64,000 nt of DNA, taken from NCBI RefSeq assembly GCF_042658925.1, contig NZ_JBHSRF010000022.1:1-64000 (forward strand), read 5' to 3'. This DNA is from Sphaerisporangium aureirubrum (GTDB lineage Bacteria; Actinomycetota; Actinomycetes; Streptosporangiales; Streptosporangiaceae). Below, one piece after another: positions 37,335 to 45,010 of the stretch. Every line of letters starts with the position of its first letter. Position 1 is the first letter of the stretch. The notes beneath the pieces are model-generated. The model saw only the letters and a program-made list of their open reading frames with translations. It made no database searches and was not told the DNA's origin. The position numbers and the translations under genes are program-made.

Positions 37335-40037
37335 GTGCCGAAGACGGATCCGACCCCCGCCCGGCCCTGTCTGCTTCTGCTGGACGGGCACTCGCTCGCG
37401 TACCGCGCGTTCTACGCGCTGAAGGACGCCAACCTCACCACGACCGACGGCCAGCACACCGAGGCGGTGTACGGCTTCACCTCGATGCTGATCAACGTCC
37501 TGCGGGACGAGAAGCCGACCCACGTGGCGGTGTGCTTCGACCGGTCCGAGCCCACGTTCCGGCACGAGTCGTACCAGCAGTACAAGGCCAACCGCCAGGA
37601 GACCCCCGAAGACTTCCGCGGCCAGGTCAGCCTGATCTTCGAGGTGCTCGACGCGCTGCGCGTGCCCCACCTCTCGCTGGCCGGGTACGAGGCCGACGAC
37701 CTCATCGCGACGCTCGCCCACCAGGCCGGCGAGCAGGGCATGAACGTCCTGATCGTCACCGGCGACCGCGACGCGCTCCAGCTGGTCAACGACCGGGTCA
37801 CCCTGCTGATGACCCGCCGCGGCATCAGCGACATGACCCGCTTCGACCCCCCCGCCGTCGTCGAGAAGTACGGCCTGACCCCCGAGCAGTACCCCGACTT
37901 CGCGGCGCTGCGCGGCGACCCCAGCGACAACCTCCCGAGCGTCCCGAGCGTGGGGGAGAAGACCGCCGCCAAGTGGGTCAAGGAGTTCGGCTCCCTCGCC
38001 GCCCTGGTCGACCGGGTCGACGAGGTCAAGGGCAAGGTCGGCGACAAACTTCGCGAGCACCTCGGCCAGGTCGTGCACAACCGCCAGCTCACCGAGCTGC
38101 GCCGCGACGTCCCGCTGGACGTCGAGCCGGGCGCCCTCACCATGGGCCAGTGGGACCGCGACGAGATCCACAAGCTGTTCGACACGCTCCAGTTCCGGGT
38201 GCTGCGCGACCGGCTCTACCAGAGCATCGGCACGGCCGAGCCCGAGGCCGACGAGGGCTTCTCCGTCGAGGTCACCACGCTCGGGCCCGGCCAGGTGGCG
38301 GCGTGGCTCGCCGCGGTGCCCGCCGGGCGCGCCGGGCTCGCCGTCAAGGGCACCTCGGGCAGCGGCACCGGCCGCATGGACAACCTCGCCATCGCCGTCC
38401 CCGGCGGCGAGGGGCGCCCGGCCCGCGCCGCCTACGTCGACCTCACCGCCCTCACCCCCGCCGACGAGAGCGCGCTCGGCGCCTGGCTGGCCGACGAGAG
38501 CGTCCCGAAGGCCCTCCACGACGCCAAGGGGCCCCTGCTGGCCCTGTGGGCCCACGGGCTCGACCTGCGCGGGCTCACCTGCGACACGGCGCTCGCGGCC
38601 TATCTGGCGATGCCGGGGCAGCGTTCCTTCCCGCTGGACGACCTCGCGCTGCGCTACCTCCACCGCGAGCTGCGCGCCGAGGCCGACAACGGCGGCCAGG
38701 CCGCCCTGTTCGACGACCCCGAGGACAACGCGGCCGAGGAGCTCGCGGTGCGGGCCGACGCCGTCCGCGAGCTCGCGGACGCCCTGGAGGCCCATCTGGA
38801 GCCGCGCGGGGGCACCCGCCTGATGCAGGAGGTGGAGCTGCCGCTCGTGCGGGTCCTGGCGGAGCTGGAGCGCGCCGGGATCGCCGCCGACCGCGACTAC
38901 TTCATGGGCCTGGAGGCCGAGTTCGGCGCCGCGGTCAAGCAGGCGGTCGAAGAGGCCCACCGGGTGGTGGGGGAGCAGTTCAACCTCGGCTCGCCCAAGC
39001 AGCTCCAGGAGATCCTTTTCGTCAAGCTCGGGCTCCCCAAGACCAAGCGCATCAAGACCGGGTACACCACGGACGCCGACGCGCTGGCCATGCTCGCCAC
39101 CCAGACCGACAACGAGCTGCCGACCATCCTGCTGCGCCACCGCGACCAGACCCGCCTGAAGGTCACGGTCGAGGGCCTGATCAAGGAGATCGGCGACGAC
39201 CGGCGCATCCACACCACGTACAACCAGATCATCGCGGCCACCGGCCGGTTGTCGTCGGAGAAGCCCAACCTCCAGAACATCCCGATCCGCACCGCCGAGG
39301 GCCGCCGCATCCGGCAGGGCTTCGTCGTCGGCGAGGGCTACGAATGCCTGCTCACCGCCGACTACAGCCAGATCGAGCTGCGCATCATGGCCCACCTGTC
39401 GCGGGACGCCTCGCTGATCGCCGCCTTCGAGTCCGGCCACGACTTCCACCAGGCCACCGCCGCCCGCGTGTTCGACCTGCCGCCCGAGCAGGTCGGCGGC
39501 GAACTGCGCGCCCGCATCAAGGCGATGAACTACGGCCTGGCCTACGGCCTGTCCGACTTCGGCCTCTCCGGCCAGCTGAACATCCCCGTGGCCGAGGCCC
39601 GCGCCCTGAAAGAGGAATACTTCGAAGAGTTCGGCGGCGTCCGCGACTACCTCGCCGCCATCGTCGACCAGGCCCGCCTCGACGGCTACACCGAGACGAT
39701 CCTGGGCCGCCGCCGCTACCTCCCCGACCTGACCAGCGACAACCGCCAGCGCCGCGAGATGGCCGAACGCATGGCCCTGAACGCCCCCATCCAGGGCTCC
39801 GCCGCCGACATCATCAAGGTCGCCATGCTCGACGTCACCAGGGCCATGAAGGAAGCGGGCCTCCGCTCCCGGACCCTCCTCCAGGTCCACGACGAACTCG
39901 TCTTCGAGGTGGCCCCCGGCGAGCTCGACACCCTGCGCACCCTGGTGACCGACCAGATGTGCGCCGCCTACCCCCTGAGCGTCCCGCTGTCGGTCTCCAC
40001 CGGCACCGGAGGCACCTGGGAGACCGCCGGCCACTGA
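37335..40037 (+). CDS. polA: DNA polymerase I
   Basis: A 900-residue repair and Okazaki-fragment polymerase. Residues 10-300 are the 5' nuclease ('LLLDGHSLAYRAFYAL', 'AGYEADDLIATLA', 'TGDRDALQLV', 'GDPSDNLPSVPSVGEKTAAKW'). Residues 320-500 keep the 3'-5' exonuclease fold, but the metal-binding Asp-Xaa-Glu is replaced by 'AVKGTSGSG', so proofreading should be absent. The polymerase domain has motif A 'LLTADYSQIELRIMAH', motif B 'RIKAMNYGLAYGLSDFGLS' and motif C 'LLQVHDELVFEV'. GTG 37335 matches the start of family members and fits a leaderless transcript. Confidence 0.97.
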   Translation: MPKTDPTPARPCLLLLDGHSLAYRAFYALKDANLTTTDGQHTEAVYGFTSMLINVLRDEKPTHVAVCFDRSEPTFRHESYQQYKANRQETPEDFRGQVSLIFEVLDALRVPHLSLAGYEADDLIATLAHQAGEQGMNVLIVTGDRDALQLVNDRVTLLMTRRGISDMTRFDPPAVVEKYGLTPEQYPDFAALRGDPSDNLPSVPSVGEKTAAKWVKEFGSLAALVDRVDEVKGKVGDKLREHLGQVVHNRQLTELRRDVPLDVEPGALTMGQWDRDEIHKLFDTLQFRVLRDRLYQSIGTAEPEADEGFSVEVTTLGPGQVAAWLAAVPAGRAGLAVKGTSGSGTGRMDNLAIAVPGGEGRPARAAYVDLTALTPADESALGAWLADESVPKALHDAKGPLLALWAHGLDLRGLTCDTALAAYLAMPGQRSFPLDDLALRYLHRELRAEADNGGQAALFDDPEDNAAEELAVRADAVRELADALEAHLEPRGGTRLMQEVELPLVRVLAELERAGIAADRDYFMGLEAEFGAAVKQAVEEAHRVVGEQFNLGSPKQLQEILFVKLGLPKTKRIKTGYTTDADALAMLATQTDNELPTILLRHRDQTRLKVTVEGLIKEIGDDRRIHTTYNQIIAATGRLSSEKPNLQNIPIRTAEGRRIRQGFVVGEGYECLLTADYSQIELRIMAHLSRDASLIAAFESGHDFHQATAARVFDLPPEQVGGELRARIKAMNYGLAYGLSDFGLSGQLNIPVAEARALKEEYFEEFGGVRDYLAAIVDQARLDGYTETILGRRRYLPDLTSDNRQRREMAERMALNAPIQGSAADIIKVAMLDVTRAMKEAGLRSRTLLQVHDELVFEVAPGELDTLRTLVTDQMCAAYPLSVPLSVSTGTGGTWETAGH

Positions 40038-40081
40038 CGGAGCCCTGGCGGCCCTCCACCGGGCCGCCGGGACGCGGGAAT

Positions 40082-40141
40082 CACAGGTGGCCTTCAGGAG
40101 AGGCTGAGGGGGCGCACAGCCTCGCCGGTCACGATGGGCCC
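40082..40141 (+). promoter_or_regulatory. Leaderless promoter and four-site operator of the response-regulator gene
   Basis: Four half-sites are spaced exactly 11 bp: CACAG 40082, TTCAG 40093, CTGAG 40104 and CACAG 40115. The -10 hexamer CACGAT (40130-40135) begins 15 nt after the start of the last half-site and ends 6 nt before ATG 40142. The same layout recurs upstream of the GT39 and GT2-GtrA genes. It fits binding of an OmpR/PhoB-type regulator over the -35 region, with self-regulation. Confidence 0.65.
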
Positions 40142-40879
40142 ATGACGATGGCTGACGTGGATTCCCGCGGCGGGCCGCGGCGCCCGGACGGCGGCCCGGT
40201 GCGGGTGCTGGTCGTGGACGACGAGCCGACCCTGGCCGAGTTGCTGGCCATGGCGCTGCGCTACGAGGGCTGGGAGGTGCGCAGCGCCCCCGACGGTCTC
40301 AGCGCGGTCCGGGTGGCCCGGGACTTCCGCGCCGACGCCGTCGTGCTCGACGTGATGCTGCCCGACATCGACGGGCTGGAGGTACTGCGGCGGCTGCGCG
40401 CGGAGTCGCCGGACGTGCCGGTGCTGTTCCTGACCGCGCGGGATTCGGTGGAAGATCGCATAGCCGGGCTGACGGCCGGTGGCGACGACTACGTGGTCAA
40501 GCCGTTCAGCCTGGAGGAACTGGTGGCGCGGCTGCGCGGGCTGATGCGCCGGGCGTCCCGTTCGCAGCGCCGGTCCGGCTCCCGGATGGCGGTCGGCGAC
40601 CTCGTCATGGACGAGGAGAGCCGCGAGGTGCGGCGCGACGGCACGCCGATCTCCCTGACGGCCAAGGAGTTCGAGCTGCTGCGCTATCTGATGCGCAACC
40701 CGCGCCGCGTGCTCAGCAAGGCGCAGATCCTGGACCGGGTCTGGAACTACGACTTCGGCGGCCAGGCGAACGTGGTCGAGCTGTACGTGTCGTACCTGCG
40801 CAAGAAGATCGACGCGGGCCGGAATCCCATGATCCACACGATGCGCGGCGCCGGGTATGTCCTACGGCCCGGTGAGTGA
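40142..40879 (+). CDS. OmpR/PhoB-family response regulator
   Basis: A 245-residue regulator. The receiver domain (21-135) has 'VVDDEPTLAELL', phosphoacceptor Asp70 in 'VVLDVMLPDIDG', Thr in 'LFLTARDS' and Lys in 'YVVKPFSLEEL'. The winged-helix DNA-binding domain (145-243) has 'ISLTAKEFELLRYLM' and 'VELYVSYLRKKID'. No Shine-Dalgarno lies before ATG 40142, in line with a leaderless mRNA. It overlaps the histidine kinase gene. The 11-bp-phased half-sites in front of it and two downstream genes are the expected target of this protein. Confidence 0.93.
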   Translation: MTMADVDSRGGPRRPDGGPVRVLVVDDEPTLAELLAMALRYEGWEVRSAPDGLSAVRVARDFRADAVVLDVMLPDIDGLEVLRRLRAESPDVPVLFLTARDSVEDRIAGLTAGGDDYVVKPFSLEELVARLRGLMRRASRSQRRSGSRMAVGDLVMDEESREVRRDGTPISLTAKEFELLRYLMRNPRRVLSKAQILDRVWNYDFGGQANVVELYVSYLRKKIDAGRNPMIHTMRGAGYVLRPGE

Positions 40880-42362
40880 GCCCGCGCCGGGAAGACGGGG
40901 CGCGCGGCCCCGGTCGCTGCGGACCCGCCTGGTGGCGGCCATGGTCGCCCTGCTGGTGCCGGCGCTCCTGATCGTCGGCGTGACCGCCGAGATCACACTG
41001 AACAAGGTGCTCTACGACCGCGTGGACGCTCAGTTGCGCGCGGCGGCCAACCGCGCGCCGCGCTCCTTCGACCTGTCGTCCCCTCCCGGACCCGGCTGCG
41101 TGCGGCCCCGGGACCGGGAGTTCCCGCCGGGGCAGGTCATCGGCACCCTGGCGGCGCGCATCTGCCACGGCACGGTGGCCGCGGCCGACGTCCTGGTGGA
41201 GGACGGGCAGCCGCGGCCGGACGTCGGCCACCTCGGCGCCACGCTGCTCGCGCTGCCGGCGGACGGGGCGCCGCGCAGCCGCGACCTCGGTGAGCTGGGG
41301 GAGTACCGGCTGGTCGCGCGGACCATGCCCGACGGCGCGATCCTGGTCACCGGGCTGCCGCTGGCGGACACCCGGGAGACGCTGTACCTGGTGGCCGCGG
41401 TGGTGGCCGGGGTGACGGTGATCGCGCTGGGAGCGGTGGCCTACATCGGCGTCGTGATCATAGGCAGGGCCTTGCGGCCGTTGTCGCGGGTGGCGGCCAC
41501 GGCCACCCGCGCGTCGCGGATGAGGCTCGACCGCGGCGAGGTGGAGCTGCCGCAGCGGGTCGCCGAGGACGACGCCGACGAGCGCACCGAGGTGGGCCAG
41601 GTGGGCGCGGCGCTGAACCTGATGCTCGACCACGTCGGCAACGCGCTGGAGGTGCGGCACGCCAGCGAGACGCAGGTACGCCAGTTCGTCGCCGACGCCA
41701 GCCACGAGCTGCGCACGCCGCTCGCGGCGATCCGCGGCTACGCCGAGCTCGGCGGGCGCGCCGGGCGTTCGCTGCCGCCGGAGGTGGCGCACATGCTGAG
41801 CCGGGTGGAGTCCGAGGCCCGGCGGATGACGGGCCTGGTCGATGACATGCTGCTGCTGGCCCGGCTGGACGCCGGCCGGCCCCTGGCGCACGAGGCCGTG
41901 GACCTCTCGATGCTCACGGTCAACGCGGTCGGTGACGCTCACGCCGCCGGCCCCCGGCACGACTGGCGCCTGGAGATGCCCGAGGACCCCGTCACGGTGC
42001 TCGGCGATCCGGCGCGGCTGCAGCAGGTGCTGACCAACCTGCTCGCCAACGCCCGCGCGCACACCCCCGAGGGCACCCGCGTCACGGTCGGCGTGGCCGC
42101 GCGCGGAAGGCAGGCGGTGCTGCGGGTGGCCGACACCGGCCCGGGGATCCCGGCCGACCTGCTGCCGCACATCTTCGAACGTTTCGCCCGCGCCGACGGC
42201 TCCCGTTCCCGTGCGGCCGGCGGCACCGGCCTAGGGCTGGCCATCGTGCACGCCGTCCTGACCGCCCAGGGCGGCAGCGTCGCGGTGGAGAGCGCGCCGG
42301 GCCGCACCCGATTCACCGTCCTGCTACCACTGGCGGACACCGGACGGGAAACCGACGCCTGA
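40857..42362 (+). CDS. Sensor histidine kinase
   Basis: A 501-residue membrane kinase, partner of the overlapping response regulator. TM1 lies at about 27-47, an extracytoplasmic sensor at 48-180, and TM2 at about 182-205, followed by a HAMP domain. The phosphoacceptor is His283 in 'DASHELRTPLAAIRGY'. The ATPase domain has the N box 'QVLTNLLANARAHTPEG', G1 'VADTGPGIP', F box 'FERFARADGS' and G2 'GGTGLGLAI'. The sensor region has two Cys ('GPGCVRPRD', 'ARICHGT') that may form a disulfide. ATG 40857 overlaps the regulator by 23 nt; GTG 40872 is an equally reasonable start. Confidence 0.93.
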   Translation: MSYGPVSEPAPGRRGARPRSLRTRLVAAMVALLVPALLIVGVTAEITLNKVLYDRVDAQLRAAANRAPRSFDLSSPPGPGCVRPRDREFPPGQVIGTLAARICHGTVAAADVLVEDGQPRPDVGHLGATLLALPADGAPRSRDLGELGEYRLVARTMPDGAILVTGLPLADTRETLYLVAAVVAGVTVIALGAVAYIGVVIIGRALRPLSRVAATATRASRMRLDRGEVELPQRVAEDDADERTEVGQVGAALNLMLDHVGNALEVRHASETQVRQFVADASHELRTPLAAIRGYAELGGRAGRSLPPEVAHMLSRVESEARRMTGLVDDMLLLARLDAGRPLAHEAVDLSMLTVNAVGDAHAAGPRHDWRLEMPEDPVTVLGDPARLQQVLTNLLANARAHTPEGTRVTVGVAARGRQAVLRVADTGPGIPADLLPHIFERFARADGSRSRAAGGTGLGLAIVHAVLTAQGGSVAVESAPGRTRFTVLLPLADTGRETDA

Positions 42363-42452
42363 GGCGTTCACGCCGCGGGGAGACCGGCGCCTGAGGCGTC
42401 CATGTCGCGGGGGAGACCGGCCTGAGGCGTTCACGCCGCGGGGGAGACCTGC
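42359..42452 (+). repeat. Three 31/32-bp tandem repeats at the kinase stop codon
   Basis: Copies begin at 42359, 42391 and 42422, each running CTGAGGCG, then a TCACGCC-like part, then GGGGAGACC. The first copy contains the kinase stop codon. The core resembles the 27-bp array upstream of the GT2-GtrA gene. Confidence 0.75.
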
Positions 42453-42701
42453 CGTGCGGCCGCCGGCCTGGCGTTGCTGCGTGCTCGCGGAGTCGCCGGA
42501 CACGCGGCGGGCGGCGGAACGGGCCGAGGGGATCCTCGCGGGCGCCGACCACGGGGCGGTGCGGGCCGGGGCGCACGCGTCCGGCCGGCGCGTCTCCGTC
42601 CGAGGGAAGCGGGCTCACAGGCGGCGCACAGCTTCGGCACAAGAGGCGGACAGGCCGGTCGCCGACGGTTCGAGGTAGGCCTGAACGAAAGGACGCAGAC
42701 G
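42453..42701 (+). promoter_or_regulatory. GT39 promoter region: four-site operator, -10 and leader
   Basis: The gap to the GT39 start holds no gene. Half-sites CACAG 42616, CACAG 42627, CACAAG 42638 and GACAG 42649 are exactly 11 bp apart. GACGGT (42664-42669), 15 nt after the last half-site start, is the matching -10. Transcription would start near 42676, giving a leader of about 26 nt that carries AAAGGA (42688-42693), 8 nt before ATG 42702. Confidence 0.68.
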
Positions 42702-44765
42702 ATGAGTTCCACGTTGTCCCCGGCGCCGGTGGACCGGCCGCCGCCCGGTCCGGCGCGGCCCGGAGGGCCGCGCCCCGGCCCGCCGGGGCGCGGCCCCTGG
42801 GAACGGCTGGCCCTGCCGGCGCTGCTGCTGGCCACCGCCGCGCTGTACCTGTGGGATCTCGGCGCCTCCGGATGGGGGAACTCCTTCTACGCGGCGGCGG
42901 CGCAGGCCGGGTCGCAGGACTGGACGGCGTTCTTCTTCGGCTCCTCGGACGCCGCCAACTCGATCACCGTGGACAAGACGCCTGCCTCGTTGTGGGTGAT
43001 GGTTCTGTCGGCCCGGCTGTTCGGGGTGAACTCCTGGAGCGTCCTCGTGCCGCAGGCGCTCATGGGGGTCGCCGCGACCGGCCTGCTCCACGCCACCGTG
43101 CGCCGCTGGTACGGCCCGGCGGCCGGCCTGATCGCCGGTGCGGCGATGGCGCTGACACCGGTGGCGGCGCTGATGTTCCGCTTCGACAACCCCGACGCGC
43201 TGCTGGTGCTGCTCCTGGTCGCGGGCGCGTACGCGCTCGTCCGCGCCGTGGAGGGCGGCGCCACCCGCTGGCTGGTGTGGGCGGGTGTCTTCGTGGGTCT
43301 CGGCTTCCTGGCCAAGATGCTCCAGTCGCTGCTGGTGGTCCCGGCGTTCGCGCTGGTCTACCTCGTCGCGGGGCCGCCCAGGGCCGGCAGGCGCGTTCTC
43401 CAGCTCCTGGCGGCGGGGGCGGCGCTGGTCGTCTCGGCAGGGTGGTACGTCGCCGCCGTCGAGCTGGTGCCCGCGTCGGCGCGCCCCTACATCGGCGGTT
43501 CGCAGCACAACAGCCTCCTGGAGCTGACGCTGGGCTACAACGGCCTGGGCAGGCTGAGTGGCGACGAGACAGGCAGCGTGGGCGGCGGGCCGGGCGGCGG
43601 CTGGGGCCAGACCGGGTGGACGCGCCTGTTCGACGCCGAGCAGGGCGGCCAGATCGCCTGGCTGCTGCCCGCCGCCCTCGTCCTGCTCGCCGTGGGCCTG
43701 GCGGTGACCGCCCGTACGCCGCGCACGGACCGCGCCCGCGCCGGTTTCCTGCTCTGGGGCGGCTGGCTGCTGGTCACCGCCGGCGTGTTCAGCTTCATGG
43801 GGGGCATCTTCCACGCCTACTACACCGTGGCCCTGGCCCCGCCGGTCGCCGCGCTGGCCGGGATGGGCGCGGTGACGTTGCGGAGACGGTGGGACGACGC
43901 GTGGGCCCCGCCCGTCGCGGCCGCCGTCGTGGCGCTGAGCGCCTGGTGGTCCTGGGAGCTGCTCGGGCGCAGCGCCGGGTTCGTCCCGTGGCTGCGCTGG
44001 GCGGTGCTCGCGGGCGGCGCTCTCGCGGCGCTCGCCCTGGCGGCCTCCCGGTGGCTACCCCCACGCACGGTCCTCGCCGGCGCGGCGCTGGCTCTAGCCA
44101 CCGTACTAGCCGGACCGGGCGCGTACGCGCTGGACACCGCCGCCACCCCGCACGGCGGCTCCATACCGTCGGCCGGTCCCGCCACGGCCCGCGGGCCCGG
44201 CGGCGCGCCCCCGGGCGCCCCGGCGCGTGGCGCGCCGGACGGCCGGGGCGGTGCCGCGCAGGGCGCGCCGGACGGCCGGGGCGGGTCGGCGCAGGGTGCC
44301 CCGGACGGCAGGGTCGCGCAGGGCGGCGGGGCCGCGCAAGGTGGCGGGTGGCCCGGCGGCATGCCGCCCGCCGGTGTGCGGCGGGGTGGCGGCATGGGCG
44401 GGCTGCTCAACGGGACCACCCCGGGCGCGGCCCTGACCGAGCTGCTCCGGAGGGACGCCGGTGCCTACACCTGGGTGGCGGCGGCGGTCGGATCGCAGAA
44501 CGCCTCGGGATATCAGCTGGCCACCGGCCGTCCCGTCATGCCGGTCGGCGGCTTCAACGGCAGCGACCCCTCACCCACCCTCGCCCGGTTCCAGCGGTAC
44601 GTCGCCGACGGCGAGATCCACTACTTCGTCGGCGGCGATCGCGGGCCCATGGGGGGCGGAGGCACCGCCGCCCAGATTTCCGCCTGGGTGGCGGCCACGT
44701 TCCAGGCCACCGTCGTCGACGGCGTCACCGTCTACGACCTCACCGCGCCCGGCACGGCCCCCTGA
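42702..44765 (+). CDS. GT39-type (YkcB-like) membrane glycosyltransferase
   Basis: A 687-residue GT-C fold enzyme that takes a sugar from polyprenyl phosphate and adds it to an acceptor outside the membrane. After a Pro-rich N-terminus (1-35) it has about ten to twelve helices. The first outer loop carries 'ITVDKTPASLWVM', the catalytic-Asp region of YkcB-like members, and 'FRFDNPDALLVLLL' and 'HAYYTVALAPPVAAL' are also typical. Residues about 490-570 are a Gly/Ala/Pro low-complexity linker with a repeated 'QGAPDGRGG'. A C-terminal soluble domain follows ('YTWVAAAVGSQNASGYQLA'). The next gene encodes the likely donor-making GT2. Target glycan unknown. A very strong terminator follows. Confidence 0.86.
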   Translation: MSSTLSPAPVDRPPPGPARPGGPRPGPPGRGPWERLALPALLLATAALYLWDLGASGWGNSFYAAAAQAGSQDWTAFFFGSSDAANSITVDKTPASLWVMVLSARLFGVNSWSVLVPQALMGVAATGLLHATVRRWYGPAAGLIAGAAMALTPVAALMFRFDNPDALLVLLLVAGAYALVRAVEGGATRWLVWAGVFVGLGFLAKMLQSLLVVPAFALVYLVAGPPRAGRRVLQLLAAGAALVVSAGWYVAAVELVPASARPYIGGSQHNSLLELTLGYNGLGRLSGDETGSVGGGPGGGWGQTGWTRLFDAEQGGQIAWLLPAALVLLAVGLAVTARTPRTDRARAGFLLWGGWLLVTAGVFSFMGGIFHAYYTVALAPPVAALAGMGAVTLRRRWDDAWAPPVAAAVVALSAWWSWELLGRSAGFVPWLRWAVLAGGALAALALAASRWLPPRTVLAGAALALATVLAGPGAYALDTAATPHGGSIPSAGPATARGPGGAPPGAPARGAPDGRGGAAQGAPDGRGGSAQGAPDGRVAQGGGAAQGGGWPGGMPPAGVRRGGGMGGLLNGTTPGAALTELLRRDAGAYTWVAAAVGSQNASGYQLATGRPVMPVGGFNGSDPSPTLARFQRYVADGEIHYFVGGDRGPMGGGGTAAQISAWVAATFQATVVDGVTVYDLTAPGTAP

Positions 44766-44777
44766 CGGTCCCCCGGC

Positions 44778-44809
44778 GATAGGGCGGCTCCCACGGGAGC
44801 CGCCCTATC
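44778..44809 (+). terminator. Strong terminator after the GT39 gene
   Basis: GATAGGGCGGCTCCC (44778-44792) pairs perfectly with GGGAGCCGCCCTATC (44795-44809), a 15-bp stem with a 2-nt gap, then CCTTTCC. It separates the GT39 transcript from the GT2-GtrA promoter. Confidence 0.85.
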
Positions 44810-44828
44810 CCTTTCCGCCACGCGGGGG

Positions 44829-44963
44829 AGTCCAGCGGGCCTCACGGCCGGGGGGAGTCCAGCGGGCCTCACGGCCGGGGGGAGTCCAGCGGGCCTCACG
44901 GCCGGGGGGAGTCCAGCGGGCCTCACGGCCGGACGGAGTCCAGCGGGCCTCACAGCCGGGCCA
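44829..44963 (+). repeat. Five 27-bp tandem repeats upstream of the GT2-GtrA operator
   Basis: Units start at 44829, 44856, 44883, 44910 and 44937. Each reads AGTCCAGCGGGCCTCACGGC followed by CGGGGGG, with changes only in the last copies. Each holds GGCC-TCAC-GGCC, a small hairpin. The last copy reads CACAG in place of CACGG and so supplies the first half-site of the adjoining operator. Direct repeats abut without spacers, so it is not CRISPR. Confidence 0.9.
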
Positions 44964-45010
44964 CAGCGCCGCCACAAGGCCCTGACAGCCCGCCCCGTGA
45001 CGTTGGGTCC
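44951..45010 (+). promoter_or_regulatory. Leaderless promoter and four-site operator of the GT2-GtrA gene
   Basis: Half-sites CACAG 44951, CACAG 44962, CACAAG 44973 and GACAG 44984 are exactly 11 bp apart. GACGTT (44999-45004) starts 15 nt after the last half-site start and ends 6 nt before ATG 45011. The order CACAG, CACAG, CACAAG, GACAG is identical to that before the GT39 gene. Confidence 0.7.

Noticed and set aside
36846..40034. A 1062-codon open frame on the minus strand across polA
   Set aside because: Only its last 139 codons, the thioesterase, have a family match. The rest is antisense to polA and reflects GC-rich third positions.
44829..44963. CRISPR-like array
   Set aside because: The 27-bp units abut directly without spacers and no cas gene is nearby.
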